Shown here piece after piece: positions 1 through 11,039 of a stretch of DNA of 64,000 nucleotides. This stretch comes from Paguma larvata (Eukaryota > Chordata > Mammalia > Carnivora > Viverridae), in assembly GCA_030068075.1 (NCBI GenBank), contig CM057827.1, positions 66,788,500 to 66,852,499 on the forward strand, in the 5' to 3' direction. Position 1 is the first letter of the stretch. Every line of letters begins with the position of its first letter. Both the position numbers and the translations under genes were made by a program. Under the pieces are notes generated by a model. The model saw only the letters and a list, made by a program, of their open reading frames with translations, was not told the origin of the DNA and did not search any database.

Positions 1-389
1 CTAGAATTTGATATAGAATAGTAAATAAAAATTGAATATGTAAAAATTTGAGAGGATAAACTTGATTTTTACCTCAATATGAATTCTGGATTAATGAATG
101 TTATGGAATTTCAGTAGGGAAGAGATTATTCAAAGTTACCTCTGGGCAGGTAACCACAAGAAAGACCACAGTGTCATATACATACATATAGACATATATA
201 TATATGTTGGGCTTTTAAATGTGAAATATCATTTACTTGTATGTTACCCCAAGATGTTTACATAAATATCACTGAACTACGTAAGACCAAGTACATTCAC
301 CAACATGAGATTTTATTTTAAATTTATGAATTAGATTTGAAATGATATTCAGGTTTATAACATAAATAAAGGGAAAGCTGTCAACTAGA
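1..389. other. AT-rich sequence, no gene seen
   Basis: No reading frame or repeat family recognised. A short ATACATATAT-type low-complexity run lies near 178-205. Confidence 0.5.
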
Positions 390-1680
390 TGTTGGGTCTT
401 ATATTTTTATTTGTCCTGACAATATCTCTCTTTCAATTGGTATGTGTAGACCGTGTACATTTAAAGTGATTGTTGATAGATTTAGACTGACATCTACCAT
501 GTTCGTAGCTGTTCTCTAATAATATCCCTTGTTTTTTGTCCTTTCCGCTCTTTTTTTCTGCCTTCTCTGGTTTTAGTCAACATTTTACGTTATTCCACTC
601 TATCTCTTCATTAGAATGCTAATATAGTTAAAGGAAATTTTTAGTGGCTGCCATAGAGTTTGTAATATACACTTTTAACTAATCTCAGTCCACTTTCGAA
701 TAACATTTCAACTAAATAACATGGGGCACCTGGGTGGTTCGATCAGTTAAGAGTCTGACTCTTGGTTTTGTCTCAGATCATTATCTTATGGTTTATGAAT
801 TCAAGTCCAGCATCTGGCTCCGCTCTGACAGCTCAAAGCCTGCTTGGGATTCTCTCTCTCCCTGTCTCTCTGCACCTCCCGCCTGCTCACTCTCTCTCCC
901 TTCTGAAAATAAATAAACTTCAAAAAATTTAAAAAGAAATTAAATAACACAAAAATCACTGCATGCAAAGTGTCAGTACCTTATAGCAAAGTATTCCCAA
1001 TTCCTCCTCCCCATTCTCTACGACATGGTTGACACTTATTATATTTATTCATATGCTGTAATCACCCATTACATTATTATGATTACTTTAAGCAACATGT
1101 TATCTCTTAGATCAATTAAGTATAAGAAACTATTTTATTCTACTTTCATTGTTTCTTTGATAGTCTTCCTTTCTATTTGCAGATCCTTTTTCTGACCTGT
1201 GCGTTTTTTCTTCTTCTTGAAGAAAAGAGTTTTAACTTTCTTAAAGCAAGTTTACAGGCCATGAACCTTCTCAGTTTTTGTTTGTCTGAGGTCTCTATTC
1301 CTCACTACGGAAGGATAATTTCACTGAATACAGAAATCTGGGTTTTGATATTTTTTCTTTACTTTAAACATTTTAAATATGTCACTCCACTCTCTTCTTG
1401 CTTCCATCATTTATGAGGAGAAATCTACAGTCATACTTATTTCTCTATAGAAAGGTTGTTTTGCTTACTTTTGGCTCCTTTCAAATGTGTCTGTCTTTCC
1501 TTTTCTGCAGTTTGAATATGACACACATATGTGTAAAACCTAGCTTTTATTCTGCTTGCCATTTTCTGAGCTCCTTAGATTTTTCTTTGGCGTATGATTT
1601 TAATTTTGGAAAATTTCTAGCCATTATTTCTTCAAAAATTTCTTCTGTGCTCTCTTTCTTCACTTTCTGATATCTCAATC
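390..1680 (-). mobile_element. Old L1 (L1M-type) fragment, antisense
   Basis: The plus strand reads like the reverse complement of an ancient mammalian L1: wording such as CTTATATTTTTATTTGTCC, AGTCCACTTTCGAATAAC, a 'CTCAGTTTTTGTTTGTCTG' stretch and 'CCATTATTTCTTCAAAAAT' occurs in the expected order. It is heavily diverged and has no long reading frame. A SINE (722-940) interrupts it, so the L1 is older. The subfamily is not resolved. Confidence 0.6.
722..940 (+). mobile_element. CAN-SINE, full length
   Basis: The tRNA-derived head GGGGCACCTGGGTGG is followed by a CT-rich segment and an AAATAAATAAAC-type tail. A 9-bp target-site duplication TAAATAACA flanks it at 713-721 and 941-949. It is inserted in an older antisense L1. 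A 60-codon open frame inside it is a shadow of the SINE. Confidence 0.93.
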
Positions 1681-2319
1681 AATCAGCTAATATTTTACTA
1701 TAAATAAAATAGAATAGAAAAATAAAATAAATGAGCAGCAGCAAACAATGGTTTATATATGATTTGATACATTAAAGAAAAAGCAATCTGTGTAATGACT
1801 CATGTGGTTTACAGTTAGTAGGTAGTTAAGAATTCTTTGATTTACTGAAGTGTTTTTGTTTCTTTTGATCCAGCAGTTTTTCAGTAAAAGTAAATGAGTT
1901 TGAATATAGATTGCTCCTTTAAAAATATGAACCAACTAGCATTGCTTCATTATGCTCCCTACCTTGATAAAGAGATTACAGAACTCTAATGCTTCACATC
2001 ATTTCCGGTATAATGCATATATTCAGGTAATGTTTGTTCTCCCTTTCCTTCTTGTCATCTAGATGTTGGTCTAAGGATATGGGTGCTGACTAATTTCTTG
2101 AACATATTAAGAATGGAAAGTGAACTTAGTGTATTATTATGTCAAGACCAAGACAGTATATTATTTTACAAAATTGACAGTAAAAAATCTCAATTCAAAA
2201 TTTCTAACCACAGGTTGCTTTTAGGATTAGAAACCAAAGTCAGCAATGCAATGCTTGCTTCAGATTTGTTTATACAGTAGCACTTGAGAACAAAGAAAAA
2301 ACACACTGTACCATGTAAT
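1681..2319. other. Unassigned AT-rich sequence
   Basis: No repeat family, RNA gene or convincing reading frame recognised. Starts with AAATAAAAT-rich low-complexity sequence. Confidence 0.45.
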
Positions 2320-2970
2320 CATACAAAAACTTGCACATGGATGTTAATTTCAGCTTTATTCACAATTGTTGAAACTTGGAAGCAACCAAGTTGTCCTTCA
2401 AAAGGTAAATGGACAAACAACAGCTAAATTCACGTTCATCTATATAGTGGGATACCATTCAGGAATTAAAGAGAAATAAACTGTCCAGTATTGATAAGGC
2501 AAGGAGAAATCTTGAATTCATATTGCTTAGTGAAAGAAGCATCTGAAAAGTCTTCATATAGTATGATTCCAACTCTATGACCTCCTGGAAAGAGCAAAAC
2601 TATAGAGATAAAAAAATGGGTATAGGTATAATAGATGCCGGAGTATGAAAAGGTGGAGCACAGGGGATTTCAGGACAGAGAAATTATTATGTGTGATACT
2701 TTATGGTAGATACACAACACTATGCATTTCACAAAACCCATGGAATTGTACTATATTAAGAGTGAACTGTGAACTATGGACTTTGGCCACTAACAGTGGA
2801 ACAATGTGGTTTATCACTTATAATGAATGTACCACACCAATGCAAGATGCTAATAATAGGAAATGAGGGGATATAAGGGAGAGTGTATATTGGAACAGTA
2901 TACTTTCTGTTCAATTTTTCTGTTAACTATAGCTGCTCTAATAAATAATCCACTAATCAATAAAAACAAG
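2320..2970 (+). mobile_element. Old L1 3' end, sense
   Basis: Sequence follows the end of L1 ORF2 and its 3' UTR: 'CAGCTTTATTCACAATTGTT', a later 'GTGAACTATGGACTTTGG' block typical of L1M 3' UTRs, then an AATAAA-containing A-rich end near 2940-2990. Stops and indels are frequent. It is 5'-truncated. Confidence 0.65.
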
Positions 2971-3421
2971 CAAACAAATGAACAAAAAACATTCTCTAAG
3001 CCAAGCATATTGTGTTGGTAACATGCAATTTAGTTTTTAAAATATGTAAATTTCTTCATGTTTCCTTCCACATTATTTCTTTTTCAGGTTGCATTTTTAA
3101 TAACCTCTAACTTATCATTTAAATATGCTTTTATCATTCAGAAGATATATGATGTTAAAGTAATAGGAAATTATTAATTTTTAAGAATGTGTTAACATTT
3201 ATATGCTGTAATATTCAGTGGATTTTTGTTTCCAAGCAAAACACAATTGACACAATAAAAGTAAAATTACCCAGTGATGAATGTCACAATAAGAAATATG
3301 GATCTTTTCATAGTTAAACATTTAATACTGTCAATCACAGGGATACTCAGTCTAAAGATAAAAAAAAAAAACATTCACAGGGTAAGCTGAATTATTTACT
3401 GTTTTCATCTCTTTAAAAAAT
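2971..3421. other. Unassigned AT-rich sequence
   Basis: No gene or named repeat recognised; an A12 run lies near 3360. Confidence 0.45.
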
Positions 3422-3434
3422 TAGGTGTTGATAA

Positions 3435-3635
3435 GGGGGCCTGGGTGGCACAGTCGGTTAAGCATCCAACTTCAGCTCAGGTCATGATCTCATGGTTCAT
3501 GGGTTTGAGCTTGTGTTGAGCTCTGTACTGACAGCTTGGGCCTCGAGCCTGCTTCAGATTCTGTGTCTTCCTCTCCCTCTGCCCCTGCCCAGCTCGTGCT
3601 CTCTCTCTCAAAATTAATTAAACATAAAAAAAAAA
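3435..3635 (+). mobile_element. CAN-SINE, full length
   Basis: Head GGGGGCCTGGGTGGCACAG, then the conserved GGTCATGATCTCATGGTTC region, CT-rich tract and A-rich tail. A perfect 13-bp duplication TAGGTGTTGATAA lies at 3422-3434 and 3636-3648. Confidence 0.95.
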
Positions 3636-3892
3636 TAGGTGTTGATAAAAGTTTGGAGGACACTTATCTATATATAAAAGTTTGGTGAAGACATTGTGGT
3701 TGTAAAAAAAATACATATTTATAAAGAATGTAAAGAACAGCAATTTGCTGTAAATATTATATGGTAACAATGAGGTCTTTAGAAATTACAAATTGTTTTA
3801 TAATTATATATCAAATGTAGGAAGTGCTTCATTTGAATATTTATTTTGATGGCTACTTTACATTATTGCATTTAGAAATACTGACCCTAACA

Positions 3893-4320
3893 GCGTTATG
3901 GGTTGAATTATGTCCTCCCCCGAAAATATGTTGAAGTGTTAACTCCCAGGACTGAAGAATGTAAACTTGTTTGGAAATAAGGTCGCTACAGATGTTACTA
4001 CGATGAGGTCATATGGGAGTAGAGCGGTCTCTTTATAAGAAGAGGACATAGAAGCATAGGGAGAATGCCATGTGACATCAGAGGCAGACACTGGAATGAT
4101 GCAGCTGCAAGCCAAGAACATGCCAGGTACTGAAGGCTGCCACCGGAAGCCAGTAAGTCACAAGAAAGTATTCTCCCAGAAAGGTTTCAGAAGGAGTGGT
4201 GTGTGGCCAACACTTTGATTTTGAACTAAGAGCCTCCAGAACTGTGAGAGTATATATTTCTGTTGTTTCAGCAACTAAGTGCATGGAACTTTGTATAGTA
4301 TCTCTAGGAAACTAATACAA
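3893..4320 (+). mobile_element. Solo MaLR LTR (MLT1-type)
   Basis: Reads in order through landmarks of an ERVL-MaLR LTR: GTTATGGGTTGAATTATGTC, TTTGGAAATAAGGTC, TCTTTATAAGAAGAGGAC (the TATA-like region), 'GCCTCCAGAACTGTGAGAG' and the end block TAGGAAACTAATACA. No internal retroviral sequence follows, so it is a solo LTR. Old and diverged; the subfamily is not certain. Short open frames across it are meaningless. Confidence 0.72.
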
Positions 4321-4404
4321 ACAGTAAACCATGCAAACTATCACTACCTTTTTTTTTTAATTATGATACATATTACTCCAAAACTGATAACATATTCTCT
4401 ATTT

Positions 4405-4530
4405 TTGAGTTATCTTTCTCACATAGCAGAATATAAGCTCCCTGAGGTCAGGGACTTTGTTTTTTGTTTTCTTCACAACACTTAGAAAATTGCCTGACAG
4501 TTGAACATTTATTAGTCACAAGCTTGACTA
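4405..4530 (+). mobile_element. L2 3'-end fragment
   Basis: Matches the LINE2 3' region wording 'AGCTCCCTGAGGTCAGGGAC' followed by CTTAGAAAATTGCCTGACAG. Only the last part of the element is present. Confidence 0.6.
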
Positions 4531-4719
4531 TTCATAAGAAACATCCCAAATATCAGTGTAGACTACATTCTTAACAGGACAAGGAGAGGCTTCTCTTTCC
4601 AATGCAGTCAGTCAGGGATCCAAGCTGCTGGAGAATCTATGTGACATGTCTCTATGGTCATAGAGACAGGAGAAAGGGAACACAGAAAAGCATGACCTGA
4701 CTCTCAGAGTTTTTACATT

Positions 4720-5165
4720 TTGTTTCAGTCAGAGTCTCTATAGGAAACAGATGGTAAACAATTAGGAACAACTCGAGGAAAGTTTTAATACAAAGGAAAG
4801 AGCATAAGGAAATTACAAGTAGTAAATCTGCAACTGAGGCTAAATGAGAAGAGACTAGTAAAACCTGGGGAACAAAGGGAGCCGTAACGTGGGTCACTTC
4901 TAGAACAACAGCGCCTTTCTGTAGAGAGATACACTTAGCTAAGGAGATCCCACGGGGAAGGAATCAGAGGAATAACTACTATGACAACTCTCATCTTTTC
5001 TTTCTAACTCCTCCTAAGTGTTCTCACAGGCTGAACCTAACCTGAAGTCAGAGGTTAAGGGATGTCTTTCAATATAGTCCTTAGAAGTCAATATCCCAAG
5101 ACCAAGCAGCTTCGGGAAGGATAGACAGTAAACTGAAAGTGCAATAGCAGATATCTGGCCTATTA
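4720..5165. mobile_element. Ancient interspersed repeat, family unresolved
   Basis: Wording such as GAGTCTCTATAGGAAACAGA, then ACCTGAAGTCAGAGGTTAAG and AGCAGATATCTGGCC resembles a mammal-wide medium-reiteration repeat that I recognise by pattern but cannot name. No coding capacity. Confidence 0.35.
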
Positions 5166-5739
5166 TTTCCACTTTTTGCCATAGTGGTATTTCAAGGAAA
5201 AGTCTTACCCACTAATCTTTGCATCTTGAATTGTTTATTTAGGATGCATTCCTAGAACCACCTTACTTTATTATAATTTAGCTAGTGGACATTTTATAGA
5301 TCCTAGTTGGCTCTTTAAATAAAAAATAAATCTATTCACTTTTTTGATTCATAATTCCTCATAATGCATGACTCGCTTTTAGTATTCTTCTCATAAAAAG
5401 TAAAAGATCCCCTTATACAAGGATAACTGTGTTATACAGTGTGAAGATTCAGTTCACTTTGTAAATAACTATTGAAGGTGATTCCAAGAAGTAGGGGTTT
5501 TAAATTAAGCTTTCAGTTACAGAGGACCAGGAAATAATTTTTAACCTATTCGATCTATTTTTAGTCTAGTTTACTCTATAGCATCTGTTTTCTTTTAGTA
5601 ATCTAAATTTTGATTGGTTTGCAATGTTTTCACATGTAGGGACTGACACCATTTCCAGTTACATCTATGAAACCGAATTTTTACATTGACTCTATTATTA
5701 GGTTAAGTAAGCGAAAAGTATTGGATATATTGATTTATT
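5166..5739. other. Unassigned AT-rich sequence
   Basis: No gene, RNA or repeat recognised. Confidence 0.45.
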
Positions 5740-6130
5740 TGTTTGCTATGTATTAAGAGAATCATTATTTAACCAATGAACAAAGCAATATGCTTAATGT
5801 TGTGGTAAATTAAAATAAAAAAGGGACATGATCTCTGTCCTCAAGGGGATCACACGCTTGTTGGCCACCAGATTGTAACTTAAAGATAACTATAGGATGC
5901 AGCGGGACATAATCAGTACTATACTAATTGCAGTGTTAAGGAACGATTTTAAGCATTTGGGAGGAAAGAAGAGAATTATTTAATTCTACATTGGGAAATC
6001 AGGAGAGTGCTCTTAGAGAAAATGGCATTTGATCTGAATAATAATTAGCAAAAAGGATTTTACAGCCAAAAAAAGAAGGAAGGACTTCATAGTCTAAGGG
6101 ATTAATATAAGCAGAAGTACAAAGAGGGAA
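5740..6130 (-). mobile_element. L2 fragment, antisense
   Basis: Carries the reverse complement of the L2 3' region: 'CTCTGTCCTCAAGGGGATCA' (the diverged form of a catalogue-like L2 phrase), then a 'GGAGAGTGCTCTTAGAGAAA' block where L2 has its GACATTTGAGCTGAG segment. Diverged, no frame. Confidence 0.5.
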
Positions 6131-7699
6131 ACAGTACTTTCAGGAAAAAGTAAATAATAGTACCTTTTAAAGTGCAACTGTTTTAAATTGTGATGAAGTT
6201 CAACAGTTCAACAGCAAGGAAGACAGGGCTGAAAAGAAGGCCTAGTGGTCCCTCAATTTTTGTTTCAGTGAATGTTTTGTTTGTTCATTTGTTTGTTTGT
6301 TTGAATCGAGAGTTCAGTATAGGAAAGAAAGAAATGGAATCTGCTGAGGCTGGCTGGAAAGATAGAAAAGAAAATTCTTACAACCATCTTTATAACTGCC
6401 AGCCAAAGTAGACTGAATAAAGGAAGATATACGAAAATCAACGGCATAAAGTCTGTTTAACTCAAATGTTTGCAATGACCTAACCTCTTTTTTTTTTTAA
6501 TGATTATTTAGTTTTGAAAGCTAGAAAGAGAGATAGAAAGAGAGAGATACTGAGGCAGAAGAGTTGAGAAATGAAGGGCAATAGCTGTGGAGAGTGTATA
6601 CTCAGACTGTGATTGTTTATTACCCTAATTTTGTCCCTAGTACACTTAAACATTAAATGACATTAAAATAAAAGTCATCTTATAGGTCAAGATATTTGGC
6701 AAGAACCCCTAAAGTTAAACCAGCCTGCTGTGATCAGGAAAAATACTTTTATACTGCTCTTTTAAAAATGGGAAGACCAAACACAAGACTCACTCACCAT
6801 ATTAAGTTATGAAGCACCAAATACTTCATAATCTGCATGAATGCTAGCTCATAGAGGTATCAGTCACATACAAACAGATTAGTCTTAAATCAGATGATCT
6901 GAAAGAAAAGCCACAATGTGGAATCTATTAAAAAATGGAAGTGGAATTTGATATGTTAAAAAACAAAAGCATGAAGGGACCACTGTGGAAGATGATTTCG
7001 TTTAGAAAACAAAAGAAGCAGTCTACATATTGATGCATAAGAGAATTTCTAAAGTTCTGGTAGGTATGAGAGAAGAAATTAAAAAAGGCATTATAGTGAA
7101 ATAGAATGAGAGTAAAAGGAAGTTACTAGAATTGAGAAGAGAACAAAGTAAAACTACTCCAAGACTATCCCACTGCAGTTTATGAGGCATATGGTTGTGG
7201 GCTGCCCATATCACCTGTCCACGAAAGATGTGATATTCAAACTGACTTCCTTCTCCCTTCTTCTCTGTGTGCTTTATCTGATTTATATCAGGTCTCAGAT
7301 TTACAAGATGAAACACGTGCCTTAACTTTTCTGCACTTCATTTCCCTCATCCATATATTTAGGATAATACTAGTACTTACCTTACGGATATAAATTATCT
7401 GCAAAGTATTGAAAACTCCAGTTTATTTTACTCTTTCCTTTTCGTGTCAGTTTACATCCTTCTCAATTTACCTTTATTTTCCAGATTAGATTCTATGGGG
7501 TATCAATTCCATGAACTTTGTCATTATAATTGTGTGTCTATATTTCAAATATGAATGAAATCACACATATTTTATCTATGCCTTTCCAACATTTTGATGT
7601 TGGAAAAATAAGATTAATACCATACTGCTATTCTATGCTATATTCTATTATATTCCACTAAGTCTCATTTCACTACTTCAATGGACTTCTACTCATCCT
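6131..7699. other. Unassigned AT-rich sequence
   Basis: No gene found. A T-run followed by GAAAGAGAGATAGAAAGAGA at about 6485-6560 could be the tail end of a degraded minus-strand SINE, but there is no head to support it. The rest shows no repeat family I can name. Confidence 0.4.
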
Positions 7700-8085
7700 C
7701 CTTTGATTCTCCATCAAATTAATTATTGATACTGCAGCTCGAGTGATACATTTTTAAGTCTGAATATACCCCTGATTATAATTGTTTCTCATTAGTTTTA
7801 GATTAAAATTTGAGTAAACATAATGCTTCCAATGCCCTATTTTTGTTCCAGCTTTCTGTTTGTGAAAATCTCGCTCTATCTCTGTAGTCTAACAGCACCA
7901 GTCTTAGAGTAGAATTTTCTAATGTGAAATGATCCTTCCCATCTCAGGACCTTCAACTCAATTCTCTCACTGTGTAGAACTGTCTTTTCTTCTTTCTACT
8001 TTTGCTAATTAATTCCTATTACTTTTCCCCATATTTCGCCTGAAAAATATAAGGTTCTTCTCATGTATACTTTCAAAGCCCATGT
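7700..8085 (+). mobile_element. L2 fragment
   Basis: The order of weakly conserved phrases (CTCATTAGTTTTAGATTAAA, then 'CCCATCTCAGGACCTTCAA' and a TAGAACTGTCTTTTC block) fits the L2 3' half in sense. Diverged. Confidence 0.5.
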
Positions 8086-8174
8086 GTTTTTTCTTCACAG
8101 TTTGTAAATACTTATGTATTTATATTATTTGAATAATTAATAATTTCCTCTATTACAAGCAATACTAGGTAATA

Positions 8175-8415
8175 GATATATATATATATATATATGCATA
8201 TATATATATTTAAGTTTTTAAATGTTTATTTATTTTGAGAAGGAGTGAGAGCAAGTGGGAGGAGGGGCAGAGAGAGAGGGAGACAGAATTCCAAGTGGAG
8301 CCTGCGCTGTCAGCACAGAGCCCCATGTAGGGCTTGAACTCATAAACTATGAGATCATGACCTGATCTGAAATCGAGACTTGGATGCCTAACTGAGTGAG
8401 CCACACAGTCGTCCC
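8175..8415 (-). mobile_element. CAN-SINE with (TA)n tail
   Basis: Minus-strand SINE: tail at the left, (GA)-rich middle, then the reverse complement of the head ending near GAGCCACACAGTCGTCCC. A 14-bp duplication, AATACTAGGTAATA at 8161-8174 and AACACTAGGTAATA at 8416-8429, brackets it. The bases just inside the left duplication, about 8175-8210, form a TATATA/GCATATA array, so the SINE tail has turned into a dinucleotide microsatellite. Confidence 0.93.
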
Positions 8416-8735
8416 AACACTAGGTAATATTGTATGCAGTAAAAAATATTTTTGAAAGTAGTAAATAAAAAGCTTGAGTAGTAAATGAAAATATTCTTGA
8501 GTAGTAAATGAAAAGCTTGAGCTTCATTGTGGAAATATTAGTATTTCTGAAGAAGAAAGGAAAAAATTGGTATGAGAAAAATTTTTCAGAATTTAATGAA
8601 ATTCTCCTGAAATAACAGAATGCCTGAAAAATTAGAAAAAAGTTATCCAATACACACACAGTAAGGACAGAGGAGAATGATTAAGATATATCCTAATTAG
8701 TGTACTGACACACATGGATTAAAAAAAGAATTCTA

Positions 8736-8858
8736 GGTGCACCTGGGTAGCATGATCAGAGGAGGGGCCGAGAGAGAGAGAGACAAAGAATCCAAAGCAG
8801 GCTCCAGGCTCTGAGCTGTCAGCACAGCTTAACCGACTGAGCCACCCAGGCACCTCAT

Positions 8859-8890
<32 letters not shown>

Positions 8891-8906
8891 AAGGAAAAGA
8901 AAAAGG
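8736..8906. mobile_element. Rearranged, partly palindromic CAN-SINE
   Basis: A 14-bp duplication AAAAAAGAATTCTA (8722-8735 and 8907-8920) shows one insertion. Inside, 8736-8758 is a plus-strand SINE head (GGTGCACCTGGGTAGCATGA). It is followed directly by minus-strand SINE body (about 8759-8827), a jump missing roughly 65-70 bases of the usual element, and a minus-strand head at 8828-8855 ending GAGCCACCCAGGCACC. An A-rich plus-strand tail (8857-8906) closes it. The two heads form imperfect inverted terminal repeats. Confidence 0.85.
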
Positions 8907-8920
8907 AAAAAAGAATTCTA

Positions 8921-9870
8921 TAGAGAGTTATTTTGTCCATGAAATTTGCCTCTGAAGAAGCAAAACAAAGATTATATCCTTATTTTTGATGGAGAACAAT
9001 ATTCTTCACATTAAATTACTAAAATATAAGAAATATATTCTTAAATGTTCAGGATTTATGAAAAGATAGCATGCATATATCCTTCCTTAAAATAAGAACA
9101 AATATTTTAAATGAGTAATCCAGCCAACTGTTTAATTAAAATTAAGAAATTACTCTAGGGTCGTGGTGCCATGAAAAACTGGATACTTATTACATTTTTA
9201 TAACTTCCTACGACAATGCATAATCTCTTTATAATATTAGTTATGTGTTTCTTCTATCATATGTGATAAAATTATAGTGTGTCTGCAGAATTTTCCCTAA
9301 GGATGTGTTTGATATTAAGCTAAACCATATGAAATTAGTATTTTTGTAGGTCAAAAAGGTTGAATATAAGCAATTTCATGAAATTAAGTCTTATAGTTAG
9401 AAAGGACTTTTTGTTTAAATGATGCTAAAATAATTTTAGGTATCTTCATCTTTCTTTAATCATATGGATCAGATTTTTAAAGTATATCTTTCTAAGTCAT
9501 TCTTATGCTACCACCCTTCTCTGAAATCCATGAATTTTTCTTAATTAGATTTCCTACCTCCGTCTCTTCATATAAAAAAAAATCTTCCCAGAACAGAATA
9601 ATTAGGTTAACCTTTCTTTGCTCAAAAGTTCACTTGTAAAAGTCATTGTGATTTATAATAACATTAGTGTACCCTCTCAATGTTTAACAATTAAATTTAT
9701 TTTTGTTCTCACCGCTGTGAACTAAAATTTAAGCATTTTCATTATTCCAACAAAGGGTTATTTTATGGAACAAATAATTTCCATAGTTAATAATAAAATC
9801 ATTTTTGAAAGTAAACATTCTCGATATAAACACTTTATTGTTTCGTTTGGAAATCTCTATGAGAAGCAAA
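8921..9870. other. Unassigned AT-rich sequence
   Basis: No gene, RNA or nameable repeat seen on either strand. Confidence 0.45.
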
Positions 9871-9929
9871 AAGCCATATCTTGTTTAATCTTGACACCCT
9901 GCTGTTAACAAGAGACTGTTTCCTGCTGA

Positions 9930-10240
9930 GGGATTCTGGGAATATGGACACCCGAGTATACGTTCCTTACCTTCCAAACCCAACTACAATTTACTTGCAT
10001 CCGCTTAGCCAGTATTCTGCTAAAAGTAGAAAACAACTTGGAGTGACATTACTTCTAATAAATTTTCCAAATGCTCCTTCCTCAGTAGTCTTGGTGGAGG
10101 GGAGCGGGCAGAATCCGGAAAAAATCAGGGGTAGAGCTGGGTCAATAGACCCCAGGAAGAACTTAGTCTGAGTACTTAAGTCTAAAGACAACTTCAACAG
10201 GAGTAAGTATGTTGTTGTCCTTGATGCCGGAAATGGTCAG
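9930..10240 (+). other. CpG cluster with a strong splice-donor match
   Basis: Six CpGs lie near 9953, 9961, 10002, 10104, 10116 and 10228, against a background with very few. At 10203-10210 the plus strand has GTAAGTAT preceded by CAACAGGA, a near-ideal 5' splice donor. A 96-codon open frame (9881-10171) crosses the block but matches nothing I know and ends before the donor. This could be the first exon of an unannotated transcript or just an unmutated unique patch; I see no TATA box that decides it. Confidence 0.25.
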
Positions 10241-10333
10241 CAGAGAGTCATTAATTTGCTTTTTTGCCTTCACCAAATGAGAGATTCTATCTGTATTGAT
10301 ATTTAAAACATAGGTCTCAAATTCGAGAGGCCA
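10163..10333 (-). other. Coding-like 56-codon block, unknown
   Basis: On the minus strand an open frame starts at 10333 directly after a long pyrimidine tract ending TTTTTTTAG (10334 upward), a textbook splice acceptor, and runs 56 codons to a TAA at 10165-10163. The product begins WPLEFETYVLNINTD and includes DSLLTISGIKDNNILTPVEV. Codons in the middle (CTG CTG ACC, TCC GGC ATC AAG GAC AAC AAC) look gene-like and GC-richer than the flanks. There is no start codon in the block and no good donor before the stop, so it would be a terminal exon or a fragment of a retrocopy. I do not recognise the protein; chance is not excluded. Confidence 0.22.
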
Positions 10334-10339
10334 CTAAAA

Positions 10340-11039
10340 AAACTAAAAAAGGAAAAAAGCATAGAACTTCTCATTTGCAAAAATAGAATGTAGAAAACAT
10401 TGATTTAAAAGAAAATGAGTGAAATGAGAAAATAAGAGAGAAAAATATTTTATTTCAACCATATCATACCTGTCATGGTAGGGGGAAAAAGATTATATGG
10501 GAGTATTTAAAAACCAAGAAATCTTACTACTCAAGTACTTGAAGACAGAAATCACCCAAAATAATGAAGCAACAGAGACCTCAATGTGGAGAAAGATTAA
10601 CAGCAGAGGAAGTAGTGGTAAGAAGTGAACCTTGATATATACTATATATATGTATGTATTTAATGAATAAAGATAGTCTCTTTCAAAATATATAATATCA
10701 ATATTAAGGAAAGTCTGCTGAATCAGAAGAGCCCATATTAAGGGAATTTCTATTAGATATGAAAGACTAGGAAAGAAAAACATTCTAGGAAATGAAGGCT
10801 AAGAGGGAAGAAGTAAATGTACTATAGGTGTCATGGAAAAAAGAAAAACAAGTGGATGGGAGGAGAGAAAGTAAAACGATGATAAAGATCATGTCCTCTT
10901 GAGAGGGGAAGAAATTAGAGTGCCACAGATGAAGAAAAATATATCTCGGTGATGAAAAATAGTTATATTTAAAAAACAAATATTAGTCATTTATATCTGA
11001 TTAGAATAGATAAAAGGGTGGTGAGTATTTAAAGGAATA
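10340..11039. other. Unassigned AT-rich sequence
   Basis: Nothing coding. A TATATATGTATGTAT run lies near 10636. Purine-rich stretches at 10790-10960 may be diverged L2 but are too worn to call. Confidence 0.4.

Noticed and set aside
6485..6560. Extra minus-strand CAN-SINE
   Set aside because: Only T-run and GA-rich wording; no body or head follows.
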